Of a DNA stretch of 6,500 nucleotides, positions 1-4,824 are shown in pieces. The translations under genes and the position numbers were made by a program. Under the pieces are notes generated by a model. The model worked only from the letters and a program-made list of their open reading frames with translations, was not told the DNA's origin and did no database searches. The stretch is from Deltaproteobacteria bacterium UBA5799 (GTDB lineage: Bacteria; Desulfobacterota; GWC2-55-46). The stretch lies in assembly GCA_002418185.1 (NCBI GenBank), contig DIDN01000001.1, positions 1-6,500 of the forward strand, written 5' to 3'. Within the stretch, counting starts at the first letter, position 1; the number at the start of each line of letters is the position of its first letter.

Positions 1-30
1 TCGGGGGTTCAATTCCCTCCCTGGCCACCA
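1..30 (+). tRNA. 3' end of a tRNA, probably tRNA-Phe (partial at window edge)
   Basis: The window opens inside a tRNA. A T-arm (GGGGG, loop TTCAATT, CCCTC) is followed by acceptor strand CCTGGCC, discriminator A and an encoded CCA at 28-30. The body lies left of the window, so the anticodon is not visible here. The duplicate at 1147-1191 extends further 5' and reads CTGAAAA-TCCCCGTGTC, the anticodon loop with GAA, the 3' stem and a variable loop as in bacterial tRNA-Phe. Phe identity is inferred from that copy. The T-arm and acceptor of this copy have normal lengths, so it is the functional one. Confidence 0.8.
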
Positions 31-48
31 TTAAAATCAAGGGGTTAG
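1..48 (+). repeat. attL-like direct repeat (tRNA-Phe 3' end plus flank)
   Basis: This copy matches 1163-1210 through the T-arm, acceptor, CCA and about 17 bases beyond (ATTAAAA-T/C-CAAGGGGTTA). There is one base indel in the acceptor and one T/C substitution. The similarity passes the tRNA end and covers the base of the downstream terminator stem. Confidence 0.8.
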
Positions 49-75
49 CCAACACTGGTTAGCCCCTTTTATTTT
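39..75 (+). terminator. Intrinsic terminator of tRNA-Phe, overlapping the integrase stop
   Basis: AAGGGGTTAGCCA (39-51) pairs with TGGTTAGCCCCTT around an ACAC loop, with two G-U pairs in about 13, and is followed by TTTTATTTT. It sits 8 bases after the tRNA CCA. On the minus strand the hairpin is followed by TTGATTTT, so it may work in both directions. The ancestral integrase stop codon (59-61) lies inside its 3' arm. Confidence 0.8.
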
Positions 76-389
76 GGATTGTATGGTTTTGTATAGTTGG
101 GGTTCCGGTCATGACCTCTTGCAAAACTTCAACGGCCCTCGACCTTATGGGCAGGGGCAAGGTGGGCATAGCGGAGGATTATTGTGAGGGTCTTATGGCC
201 TAAAAGCTCCTTGACCGTGGTAATGACAATTCCCGCCATTACCAGGTGACTTGCGAATGTATGCCGGAGATCGTGAAAGCGGAAATCCTTAATGCCCCTT
301 CTTTCCATTTTCACGCCGCAAGAGGGGCAGTTTTCAGAATCTTTAGCATTGGCCTTCTGTTTCTCCTGACTGCACACCCCGCGGTTCAT
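59..389 (-). pseudogene. Tyrosine recombinase (phage-type integrase), truncated and frameshifted
   Basis: The uninterrupted minus-strand reading (389-129, 86 aa) holds only the C-terminal catalytic part of a tyrosine site-specific recombinase. It contains FHDLRHTFASHL (box II His39 and Arg42), LLGHKTLT (His65) and RYAHL with the nucleophile Tyr74. The first catalytic Arg, the Lys and the whole core-binding domain are missing. Residues 1-30, including a CPSC pair, do not look like integrase and probably follow a deletion junction; an in-frame stop lies just upstream. After HKVE the frame is broken: skipping one G near 137 restores AVEVLQEVMTGTP and a natural stop at 59-61 inside the tRNA terminator. 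It is convergent with the tRNA, as island integrases usually are. It is very unlikely to be active. Confidence 0.85.
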
Positions 390-399
390 CTGCTATAAT
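371..399 (+). promoter_or_regulatory. Putative sigma-70 promoter of the ferritin-like gene
   Basis: A perfect TATAAT (394-399) has TGCACA (371-376, 4 of 6 matches to TTGACA) 17 bp upstream. It lies about 40 bases before the start codon at 439. It overlaps the 5' end of the antisense integrase reading, which supports that reading's start being artificial. Confidence 0.55.
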
Positions 400-438
400 G
401 AATATATTCCAGTTTAAATGAAAAAATGGAGGCTCGCC

Positions 439-980
439 ATGTCAAATGTCGCGAGGGAGATGGTAGAAAAAGCAGGGATCGACATTGGTCAGTTGATGGA
501 CCTGCTGATAAAAAACGCCTCCGCGGAACTGACGACCTACTATTACTATACGATTCTCAGGGTGAACCTTATCGGCATGGACGGGGAGGGGGTAAAGGAG
601 ATAGCGGAAACGGCCCGCATAGAGGACAGGAACCATTTCGAAGCCCTGGTTCCACGCATCTACGAGCTTGGGGGAAAATTGCCGAACAGCATGAACGACT
701 TCCATGACATTTCGGCCTGCAAGCCGGCCAGGCTGCCGGCAGACCCGAGGGATGTCAAGGCGATACTTAAGGTGCTGGTAGAGGCAGAAAGGTGCGCTGT
801 CAGGGGTTATACGAACATTTGTAACCTGACCGCCGGAAAGGACCACCGTACATACGATCTCGCGCTCACGAGGAGATAGAGCATGAGTCCTGGTTCTCCG
901 AGTTCCTGGGCGAAGGGGCTTCAGGCCACTTTATGAGAAGGGGCGATACGTCTCCGTTTGTCTCGAAGTTCCTGAAATAA
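439..980 (+). pseudogene. Dps-like/thioferritin-type ferritin, frameshifted
   Basis: Ferritin-like four-helix protein of the Dps-like (DPSL, thioferritin) type, which stores iron and detoxifies peroxide. I chose the start at 439 over 418 because GGAGG (428-432) lies 6 bases before it. The first frame (439-879) covers helices A and B, with Glu30 and the EDRNH segment (62-66), and the start of the second pair (EAERCAVRGYTNICNLTAGKDHRTYDLAL). It then hits a stop at 877-879. One frame back, from 870, the protein continues as EEIEHESWFSEFLGEGASGHFMRR to a stop at 978-980. The metal-binding E-x-x-H of the last helix is therefore cut off from the rest. About three residues also seem missing at the junction, consistent with a 10-base deletion. 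The promoter and ribosome site look intact, so the loss may be recent or a sequencing error. Confidence 0.8.
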
Positions 981-1018
981 AATTCCATTGTGCTTCTTTG
1001 TGAACCTGCTTGCTCCGA

Positions 1019-1033
1019 TTGTATAGTATACAA
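1019..1033. repeat. 15-bp palindrome in the island's non-coding right arm
   Basis: TTGTATA-G-TATACAA is a perfect odd-centred palindrome. It stands in the gene-free stretch 981-1146, the rest of which (about 1062-1146) is strongly purine-rich on the plus strand and has no convincing ORF. It could be a regulator operator (GntR-type sites have similar form), a recombinase accessory site or chance. No cognate regulator is visible. Confidence 0.45.
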
Positions 1034-1146
1034 GACAGACGAAAAAGTCACCCCACGGGAGAAAAAAATACCCGCTAAAAAGCCGTAAAAGGTAGACAGG
1101 AGCAAAGGAAAGCAAACAGAAGTAAAAGGGGGGTGCTCGGAGGAAA

Positions 1147-1210
1147 CCTGAAAATCCCCGTGTCGGGGGTTCAATTCCCTCCTGGCCACCATTAAAACCA
1201 AGGGGTTACG
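1147..1210 (+). repeat. attR-like copy of the tRNA-Phe 3' half
   Basis: From CCTGAAAA (1147 on) the sequence is the anticodon loop, the 3' anticodon stem TCCCC, variable loop GTGTC, T-arm, acceptor 3' strand and CCA (1189-1191). The bases upstream (AGGAAA) cannot form the 5' anticodon stem, so only the 3' half is present. One C of the acceptor strand is missing compared with 1-30, so this copy is non-functional and has drifted. A break at the anticodon loop is a classic crossover position for tyrosine integrases (family knowledge). Confidence 0.85.
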
Positions 1211-1233
1211 GAGTTCTCCGTAGCCCTTTTTTT
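1200..1233 (+). terminator. Intrinsic terminator after the attR copy
   Basis: AAGGGGTTACGGA pairs with TCCGTAGCCCTTT around GTTC (about 13 pairs, two of them G-U or U-G), running into seven T (1227-1233). This is probably the original chromosomal terminator of the tRNA-Phe gene. Its lower stem matches the one at 39-75 but the upper stem differs. Confidence 0.85.
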
Positions 1234-1334
1234 GTGCCTCGCTTCCGGTGCAGTAAGCGCCGGTTGGCTGTTCTTTCCCTGGAGTTTTTTTATTAAGCAG
1301 GTGCCTGATTATTCAGCATACCTTTGAAGCTATC

Positions 1335-1355
1335 GGATATCGCCCTAAGATATCC
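1335..1355. repeat. Inverted repeat upstream of the hupE-like promoter
   Basis: GGATATC-GCCCTAA-GATATCC has 7-bp perfect arms and a 7-bp spacer, and ends 18 bases before the -35 box at 1374. An imperfect hairpin (1299-1323, AGGTG/CTGA against TCAG/TACCT) lies just upstream. The position suits an operator for an activator or repressor, for example a metal-responsive one, but that is inference. The rest of 1234-1373 shows nothing I recognise. Confidence 0.4.
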
Positions 1356-1373
1356 CGGGGGTATCGAGCCTGG

Positions 1374-1402
1374 TTGAATTTGTTTAAAGCTTTCTGTATA
1401 CT
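1374..1402 (+). promoter_or_regulatory. Putative sigma-70 promoter for the HupE-like gene
   Basis: TTGAAT (1374-1379), a 17-bp spacer, then TATACT (1397-1402). The distance to the start codon implies a leader of about 85 bases. Confidence 0.6.
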
Positions 1403-1444
1403 TGATCTATCTGACATCCACGGCATTCTGAATATAACTGTAAT

Positions 1445-1487
1445 AGGGGGTTCACGGCCCTCCTGATTCAGACAAGAAATGCGGAGG
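1445..1487 (+). promoter_or_regulatory. Possible RNA switch in the HupE-like leader, with Shine-Dalgarno
   Basis: AGGGGG (1445-1450) can pair with CCCTCCT (1458-1464). The CCTCC inside that same strand (1459-1463) is also a perfect complement of the Shine-Dalgarno GGAGG (1483-1487). The two pairings exclude each other, so the leader could in principle open or mask the ribosome site. The helices are short and I recognise no known riboswitch class. Confidence 0.25.
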
Positions 1488-1492
1488 AAGCG

Positions 1493-2086
1493 ATGAAAGC
1501 AAGCACAAAGCAGACACTGTCATTGGCGTCTCTCATGGTCCTTCTGACCGCCCCCTCGCTCGTCCATGCCCACACGGGTGCGGGGCATACCACCGGGTTT
1601 GCACACGGCTTTGCCCACCCGCTCGGCGGACTTGACCACATGCTGGCAATGGCGGCCGTGGGCATATGGGCATCACAGGCGGGCGGCAGGGCCCTGTGGG
1701 CGTTGCCCGCCGCTTTCGTCTCCATGATGACGCTCGGAAGCGTCCTGGGCATGGCCGGGGTCACGGCCCCGTTCATCGAAGAAGGCATCCTGCTCTCTGT
1801 CCTCGTGCTGGGCCTGCTTATAGCAGCGGCGGCGCGCCTTCAGATCGCGACAAGCATCGTGATAACAGGACTCTTTGCGGCCTTCCACGGACACGCGCAC
1901 GGCGCAGAGATACCCGGGGCCGCCTCAGGGCTTGAATACGGCGTCGGGTTCGTGCTCGCCACGTGCTTCCTCCACCTCTCAGGCGCCGGGGCGGGCCTGC
2001 TGTTCAAGAGGTTGGGCCAGGCCCGGCTCGTGCGTTATGCGGGCGGCGCCATCGCGGCTGGCGGGGCCTATCTTTTTCTCGCCTGA
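1493..2086 (+). CDS. hupE: HupE/UreJ family nickel/cobalt permease
   Basis: HupE/UreJ proteins are small inner-membrane permeases, usually for nickel (sometimes cobalt), that feed hydrogenase or urease. The 197-aa length is typical. Residues 1-26 form a signal peptide ending V-H-A; the mature protein starts His-rich (HTGAGHTTGFAHGFAHP). The family signature HPLGGLDHMLAMAAVG is at 42-57, with His42, Asp48 and His49. A second signature, FHGHAHGAE, is at 131-139, and His161 is a further candidate ligand. About six hydrophobic segments follow the signal peptide. The start is set by GGAGG at 1483-1487, five bases upstream. No hydrogenase or urease gene is visible beside it, so the metal substrate is not fixed by context. 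It appears to be a single-gene unit between its own promoter (1374-1402) and a hairpin (2138-2170). Confidence 0.9.
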   Translation: MKASTKQTLSLASLMVLLTAPSLVHAHTGAGHTTGFAHGFAHPLGGLDHMLAMAAVGIWASQAGGRALWALPAAFVSMMTLGSVLGMAGVTAPFIEEGILLSVLVLGLLIAAAARLQIATSIVITGLFAAFHGHAHGAEIPGAASGLEYGVGFVLATCFLHLSGAGAGLLFKRLGQARLVRYAGGAIAAGGAYLFLA

Positions 2087-2137
2087 ATAGCAAAAAAAAC
2101 CGGCGAGGACATTCCCTTCCTGTATACCTTTTAGAAT

Positions 2138-2170
2138 AAAGGGGGTCGAGCGCCCGCTTGATCCCCCTTT
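2138..2170. terminator. Terminator-like hairpin after the HupE-like gene
   Basis: AAAGGGGGT-CGAGC pairs with GCTTG-A-(T bulge)-CCCCCTTT around GCCC, a long stem with one bulge and one G-U pair. The T tail is only three bases, so it is a modest terminator. The remaining spacer to 2361 holds no convincing gene. Confidence 0.5.
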
Positions 2171-2361
2171 CCTGACTCGATTGCAGCAAGTACGCTGCCG
2201 CCGGGTCAAATCCCTTCCAAGCGCCACCCTTTGCCCATACCAGTTTCAAATCGGGCGCTGCCGTTATCGCAGAGCCCCATCTCCTTGAACTCGCTCAAAC
2301 GGAAAAGCTGCCCCATACTTCTCTGCTATACTCTGATTTATAACAATCAAAGGGGGCCATC

Positions 2362-3300
2362 ATGAAAAAAACATGGTTTTTAACCGTCTTTTTCATTGCC
2401 GGGCTTTCCTCCAGCGCGTACGCGACCCAATATGAGTTCACCACCATAGACGTGCCGGGCGCCTTGTGGACGAGCGCAAACGGGATAAACAACCTCGGCC
2501 ACGTAGTAGGCACATATTCGGACGGGAACGGCTCGCACGGTTTTATTTACGACGGGACCGGATACCTCACCATAGACTATCCGGGGGGCAATCCGGGAAA
2601 CACCGGCATAAAAGACATAAACGATTCAGGCAAGATGGTGGGCGAATACAATGACGGCCGTAAATGGCAGGACTTCATCCTCGATAACGGGGGCTTCTCT
2701 ACCTATTCGTTCCCGGGCAATACCGAGACCTCGATAAACGGGCTTAACGACGCGGGCGTTGCCGCGGGCGGCTATTACGACTGGCCCACGAACAGCTCGA
2801 ACGGGGTCCTCTACGACAAAGAACCGGTCGTATTCCCTAACACGGCGATATTCTCGGATGTCAACGATTCGGGGCAGACGGTCGGCTACGACCCGGACTT
2901 CTGGGTCTCCTATCTTTACGAGGGCGGCAGCCTGAGCCAGATAGTATTCGGGGATTCGCCTTCCGGCCTGGACATTTGGGCCCTCGGGATTAACGACTCC
3001 GGGCATGTGGTCGGGAGCTACATGGAAGGCGGCTTTTTATTCGACAGCGCAAGCGGCCGCGTTATCACGATAAATTATCCGGGTGCGGCCTATTCCGGCC
3101 TTTCAGGCATTAACGATTTGGGATACCTGGTCGGCAGCTATACTTCAATGGATGACAGGGGCTACGGCTTCCTTGCGGTCCCCGTCAACAGCAAGAGGGC
3201 CGTCCCCGAGCCTTCGCCCCTTGTCCTTTTCGGGTTTGCAGCGGCCGCAATATGTTCCGGCAGATTACTCATGGGCCGGGCTGGTGAGCTGACCTCATGA
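2362..3300 (+). CDS. Exported HAF-repeat protein with PEP-CTERM sorting signal
   Basis: The 312-aa protein begins with a signal peptide (1-21, cut after A-Y-A). It then carries six copies of the extracellular HAF-type repeat, recognisable as G/D-hydrophobic-ND-x-G-x-x-V-G: 41-50 (GINNLGHVVG), 85-94, 127-136, 166-175, 209-218 and 249-258. Most are followed by an aromatic segment such as HGFIYD or GGFLFD. The tail has VPEP at 281-284, a hydrophobic stretch and Arg301/Arg306. This is a PEP-CTERM signal, processed by an exosortase in bacteria that make exopolysaccharide (family knowledge). The protein should therefore end up in the envelope or matrix; its exact job is unknown. The exosortase is not in this window. 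Ribosome site AGGGGG lies about 5 bases upstream; a TATACT at 2327-2332 is a weak -10 candidate. It is convergent with the UspA gene. Confidence 0.88.
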   Translation: MKKTWFLTVFFIAGLSSSAYATQYEFTTIDVPGALWTSANGINNLGHVVGTYSDGNGSHGFIYDGTGYLTIDYPGGNPGNTGIKDINDSGKMVGEYNDGRKWQDFILDNGGFSTYSFPGNTETSINGLNDAGVAAGGYYDWPTNSSNGVLYDKEPVVFPNTAIFSDVNDSGQTVGYDPDFWVSYLYEGGSLSQIVFGDSPSGLDIWALGINDSGHVVGSYMEGGFLFDSASGRVITINYPGAAYSGLSGINDLGYLVGSYTSMDDRGYGFLAVPVNSKRAVPEPSPLVLFGFAAAAICSGRLLMGRAGELTS

Positions 3301-3323
3301 GTTCCGGACCGAGCTGAACCGCT

Positions 3324-3342
3324 GCCGCCTGGAAAAGGCGGC
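3324..3342. terminator. Hairpin between convergent genes
   Basis: GCCGCCT-GGAAA-AGGCGGC is a perfect 7-bp stem. It fills the 42-base gap between the HAF-protein stop and the UspA stop. It has no T tract on either strand, so it is a possible shared, Rho-independent-like barrier rather than a textbook terminator. Confidence 0.4.
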
Positions 3343-3753
3343 TCAGGAATGGAATACCAGCACCGGGCATTTCGCGTGGCGCACGACATAGGCGCTTACG
3401 CTCCCGAGCACCATCTCTTCCAGGAGGCCTCCGCCCCGCTTCGAAACGACCAGTATGTCCGGTTTCTTGCTCTCTTCGGCTTCGAGTATCATCTTCCTCG
3501 GGTCGCCGGTCGCGAGGATGGCGTCCACATCGAACCCCTTGTCGGATACGTGCTTGGCCGTGCGAAGGAGGAAATCCTGCCCTTCCGAGCGCTGCCTCTT
3601 GAATATCTCCTCGTTTTCCATGCTGGCGTCGGCAGTGCCCTGGACGACCGTAAGGAGGATTATCTCGGGTCTGGCCGGTTTGAATAGCTCCAGCATCTTA
3701 TCCAGCGCCTTCTGGGAGCTTTGAGAGCCGTCGTGGCAAAAGAGTATCTTCAT
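3343..3753 (-). CDS. Universal stress protein, UspA family
   Basis: A 136-aa single-domain UspA-type cytoplasmic protein, a common size for the family. The N-terminal strand MKILFCHDGS carries the Asp8-Gly-Ser nucleotide-contact motif. GDP is at 83-85, then KPDILVVSKRG at 97-107. The C-terminal motif G-x2-G-x9-G-S is almost complete: Ser104 replaces the first Gly, and Gly107, Gly117 and Ser118 are kept. This suggests ATP-type binding, not proven. UspA proteins support survival under starvation and other stress, and small ones act as dimers (family knowledge). GGAGG lies five bases upstream of the start, with its own promoter at 3790-3818. The neighbours do not point to a specific pathway. Confidence 0.9.
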   Translation of the reverse strand: MKILFCHDGSQSSQKALDKMLELFKPARPEIILLTVVQGTADASMENEEIFKRQRSEGQDFLLRTAKHVSDKGFDVDAILATGDPRKMILEAEESKKPDILVVSKRGGGLLEEMVLGSVSAYVVRHAKCPVLVFHS

Positions 3754-3789
3754 ACGTACCTCCGTTTATGTCAATAATCGGTTGACACC

Positions 3790-3818
3790 ATTATATGATA
3801 AACCCGAGTTGGTTTAAA
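3790..3818 (-). promoter_or_regulatory. Putative promoter of the UspA gene
   Basis: On the minus strand, TTTAAA (3818-3813), a 17-bp spacer, then a perfect TATAAT (3795-3790). It gives a leader of about 30 bases to the start at 3753. Confidence 0.55.
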
Positions 3819-3827
3819 GGAGGTTGA

Positions 3828-3893
3828 ATGCAGCCGGACCCTTGGGCCGGTTTTCCCGTATGCGCTCCCGTGTTTTGGGACGGCCCCTGCTGA
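3828..3893 (+). CDS. Possible 21-residue leader-type ORF
   Basis: ATG at 3828 is preceded by a near-perfect Shine-Dalgarno, AAAGGAGGT (3816-3824), leaving 4 bases between GGAGG and ATG. It encodes 21 aa, MQPDPWAGFPVCAPVFWDGP plus a final Cys, before a TGA, with two Trp, two Cys and five Pro. It overlaps a hairpin-T4 structure (3834-3854). No homology is recognised and no clear plus-strand promoter is seen. The nearest real gene downstream is on the other strand, so it regulates nothing obvious. It could be a chance ORF. Confidence 0.2.
   Translation: MQPDPWAGFPVCAPVFWDGPC
3834..3854 (+). terminator. Short hairpin followed by T4
   Basis: CCGG-A-CCC pairs with GGG-CCGG around a tiny loop, with one bulged A, followed directly by TTTT at 3851-3854. 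It would act on plus-strand transcription coming from the UspA promoter region. No plus-strand gene needs it, so its purpose is unclear. Confidence 0.3.
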
Positions 3894-3919
3894 CACCTGG
3901 CAGGGATGTGGGGCTGTGG

Positions 3920-4528
3920 TCACTCCGATATCCTCACCTTCATCTCCACCCTTTCTTCCGGAAGATTGGGATAATCCTCGTCCTTCGGAAGGTCGGCGAT
4001 CCTGTCGGCCACTTCAATGCCGCTTGCGACCTCTCCGAATACGGTGAATTTGCCGTCAAGCGACCTGGAGTCTTCGAGCACTATGAAGAACTGCGAGCCC
4101 GCGCTGTCCGGGTCGTCCTCGAACCTCGCCATTGAGACGATGCCCCTCCTGTGGGGGAACCTGCTGAACTCTGCGGGCACCGTCCAGTCCGGGCCGCCAT
4201 AGCCGTATTTGCTCTTTTTCGGGCAGCATCCGGTATATTTCCCTGAGTTGGCCTTGGTGTACGGGTCTCCGCCCTGTATCTTCACGCCCGGCACGGCCTC
4301 GTGAAAGATAGTGCCTTCATAGAAACCCTCTTTCGCGAGCCTTACGAAGTTCTCGACGTGCCTCGGTGCGATATCGGGGAAGAGCCTTATCTCGATATTC
4401 CCGTAAGCAGTCTTGATTACGGCCCTTACCTCTTTTTTTGAATCTGCCTGCCCTTTTTCCGCGCTTGCCGGCACGGCCAGCGCCAGCGCAAGAAATAGTA
4501 GAAAAAATAATGCGTTCCGTCTCCTCAT
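3920..4528 (-). CDS. Exported cyclophilin-type peptidyl-prolyl cis-trans isomerase
   Basis: I place the start at 4528 rather than the longer 4621 reading. It follows GGAGGAGG (4538-4531), and the protein then begins with a clean signal peptide (MRRRN, hydrophobic core, cut after ASA at residue 23). The 202-aa product would act in the periplasm, helping proline isomerisation during folding. Cyclophilin motifs in order: TAYGNIEIRLFPDIAP at 40-55, GTIFHEAVPGVKIQGGDP at 72-89, WTVPAEF, HRRGIVSMAR at 126-135, DPDSAGSQFFIVL at 139-151, and LDGKFTVFGEV at 157-167. Two features are odd. Glu77 stands where almost all active cyclophilins have the catalytic Arg (FHR), and the Trp before LDG and the following His are absent (SLDGKF). 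A Cys101-Cys102 pair lies in an inserted loop. Fold assignment is firm; catalytic activity is uncertain. Confidence 0.9.
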   Translation of the reverse strand: MRRRNALFFLLFLALALAVPASAEKGQADSKKEVRAVIKTAYGNIEIRLFPDIAPRHVENFVRLAKEGFYEGTIFHEAVPGVKIQGGDPYTKANSGKYTGCCPKKSKYGYGGPDWTVPAEFSRFPHRRGIVSMARFEDDPDSAGSQFFIVLEDSRSLDGKFTVFGEVASGIEVADRIADLPKDEDYPNLPEERVEMKVRISE

Positions 4529-4564
4529 AACCTCCTCCGATAGAATGAAAAAATAGAAAATAGT

Positions 4565-4592
4565 AGTATGCGGCCTTTTTAAGAGCTGCCAA
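4565..4592 (-). promoter_or_regulatory. Putative promoter of the cyclophilin gene
   Basis: On the minus strand, TTGGCA (4592-4587, 5 of 6), a 16-bp spacer, then CATACT (4570-4565, 4 of 6). It gives a leader of about 30 bases before the start at 4528. Confidence 0.4.
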
Positions 4593-4622
4593 AGCCATTC
4601 TGAAAATATACGCCCCAACACG

Positions 4623-4655
4623 GGCCTGAAACATGCTTTTTGTCATGTTTTGGCC
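4623..4655. repeat. Long hairpin/inverted repeat upstream of the cyclophilin gene
   Basis: GGCC-(T)-GAAACATG pairs with CATGTTTTGGCC around CTTTTTGT: 12 pairs, one bulged base and one G-U. No T tract follows on either strand, so it is not a standard intrinsic terminator. It could be an operator, an mRNA-stabilising or processing structure, or an interspersed repeat. Confidence 0.55.
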
Positions 4656-4740
4656 TTGGCGGGGGGGATTTATAATGACGGTCTTTGTGCAGGGATGGGG
4701 AAAAGGGATTTATACAGACAAGAACGGGGCGGGAAATTTT

Positions 4741-4764
4741 GTGGCGGTGGGTGGAATCGAACCA
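4741..4764 (-). repeat. Detached copy of the tRNA-Met 3' end (att-like)
   Basis: Identical over 24 bases to 5643-5666. On the minus strand it covers part of the T-stem, the T-loop TTCGATT, the acceptor 3' strand CACCGCC and the discriminator A. Its last bases read A-CAA instead of the A-CCA at the intact gene. The similarity stops inside the T-arm. Confidence 0.85.
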
Positions 4765-4824
4765 GCCATTTCAATTTGATTACGTGCCCTCTATAAATTA
4801 TCTTCTTTCGATAGGAACACGAAA

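Larger units (their letters stand above)
1..1210. mobile_element. Remnant of a small tRNA-Phe-integrated island
   Basis: About 1.16 kb lies between two direct copies of a tRNA 3' end (1-48 and 1163-1210, similarity starting at 1147). Next to the intact tRNA, and convergent with it, is a tyrosine-recombinase remnant, the usual layout for islands that integrate into tRNA genes. The cargo is one ferritin-like gene. Both genes are frameshifted and the integrase lacks its N-terminal two thirds, so the element is no longer autonomous. The repeats, gene order and frameshifts are seen directly. That this was an integrative element is inference from the standard attL-int...attR arrangement. The left edge of the tRNA is outside the window. 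Confidence 0.75.

Noticed and set aside
866..1201. Minus-strand 111-aa ORF crossing the ferritin end and the tRNA duplicate
   Set aside because: It runs antisense through the ferritin tail and the attR-like tRNA copy. No ribosome site or recognisable family; the composition is that of a shadow frame.
1211..1492. Cobalamin or nickel/cobalt riboswitch ahead of the permease gene
   Set aside because: I see no B12-box-like or NiCo-type conserved core; only short generic hairpins are present.
2004..2249. Minus-strand ORF of 81 aa with a protein-like stretch (KGGAWKGFDPAAAYLLQSS)
   Set aside because: It runs through the terminator-like hairpin after the HupE-like gene and into that gene's 3' end, with no ribosome site. 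I recognise no family, so I treat it as chance, possibly an old remnant.
4529..4621. N-terminal 31-residue extension of the cyclophilin
   Set aside because: The downstream start at 4528 has an excellent GGAGGAGG and opens a clean signal peptide; the extension would bury it and spans the predicted promoter.
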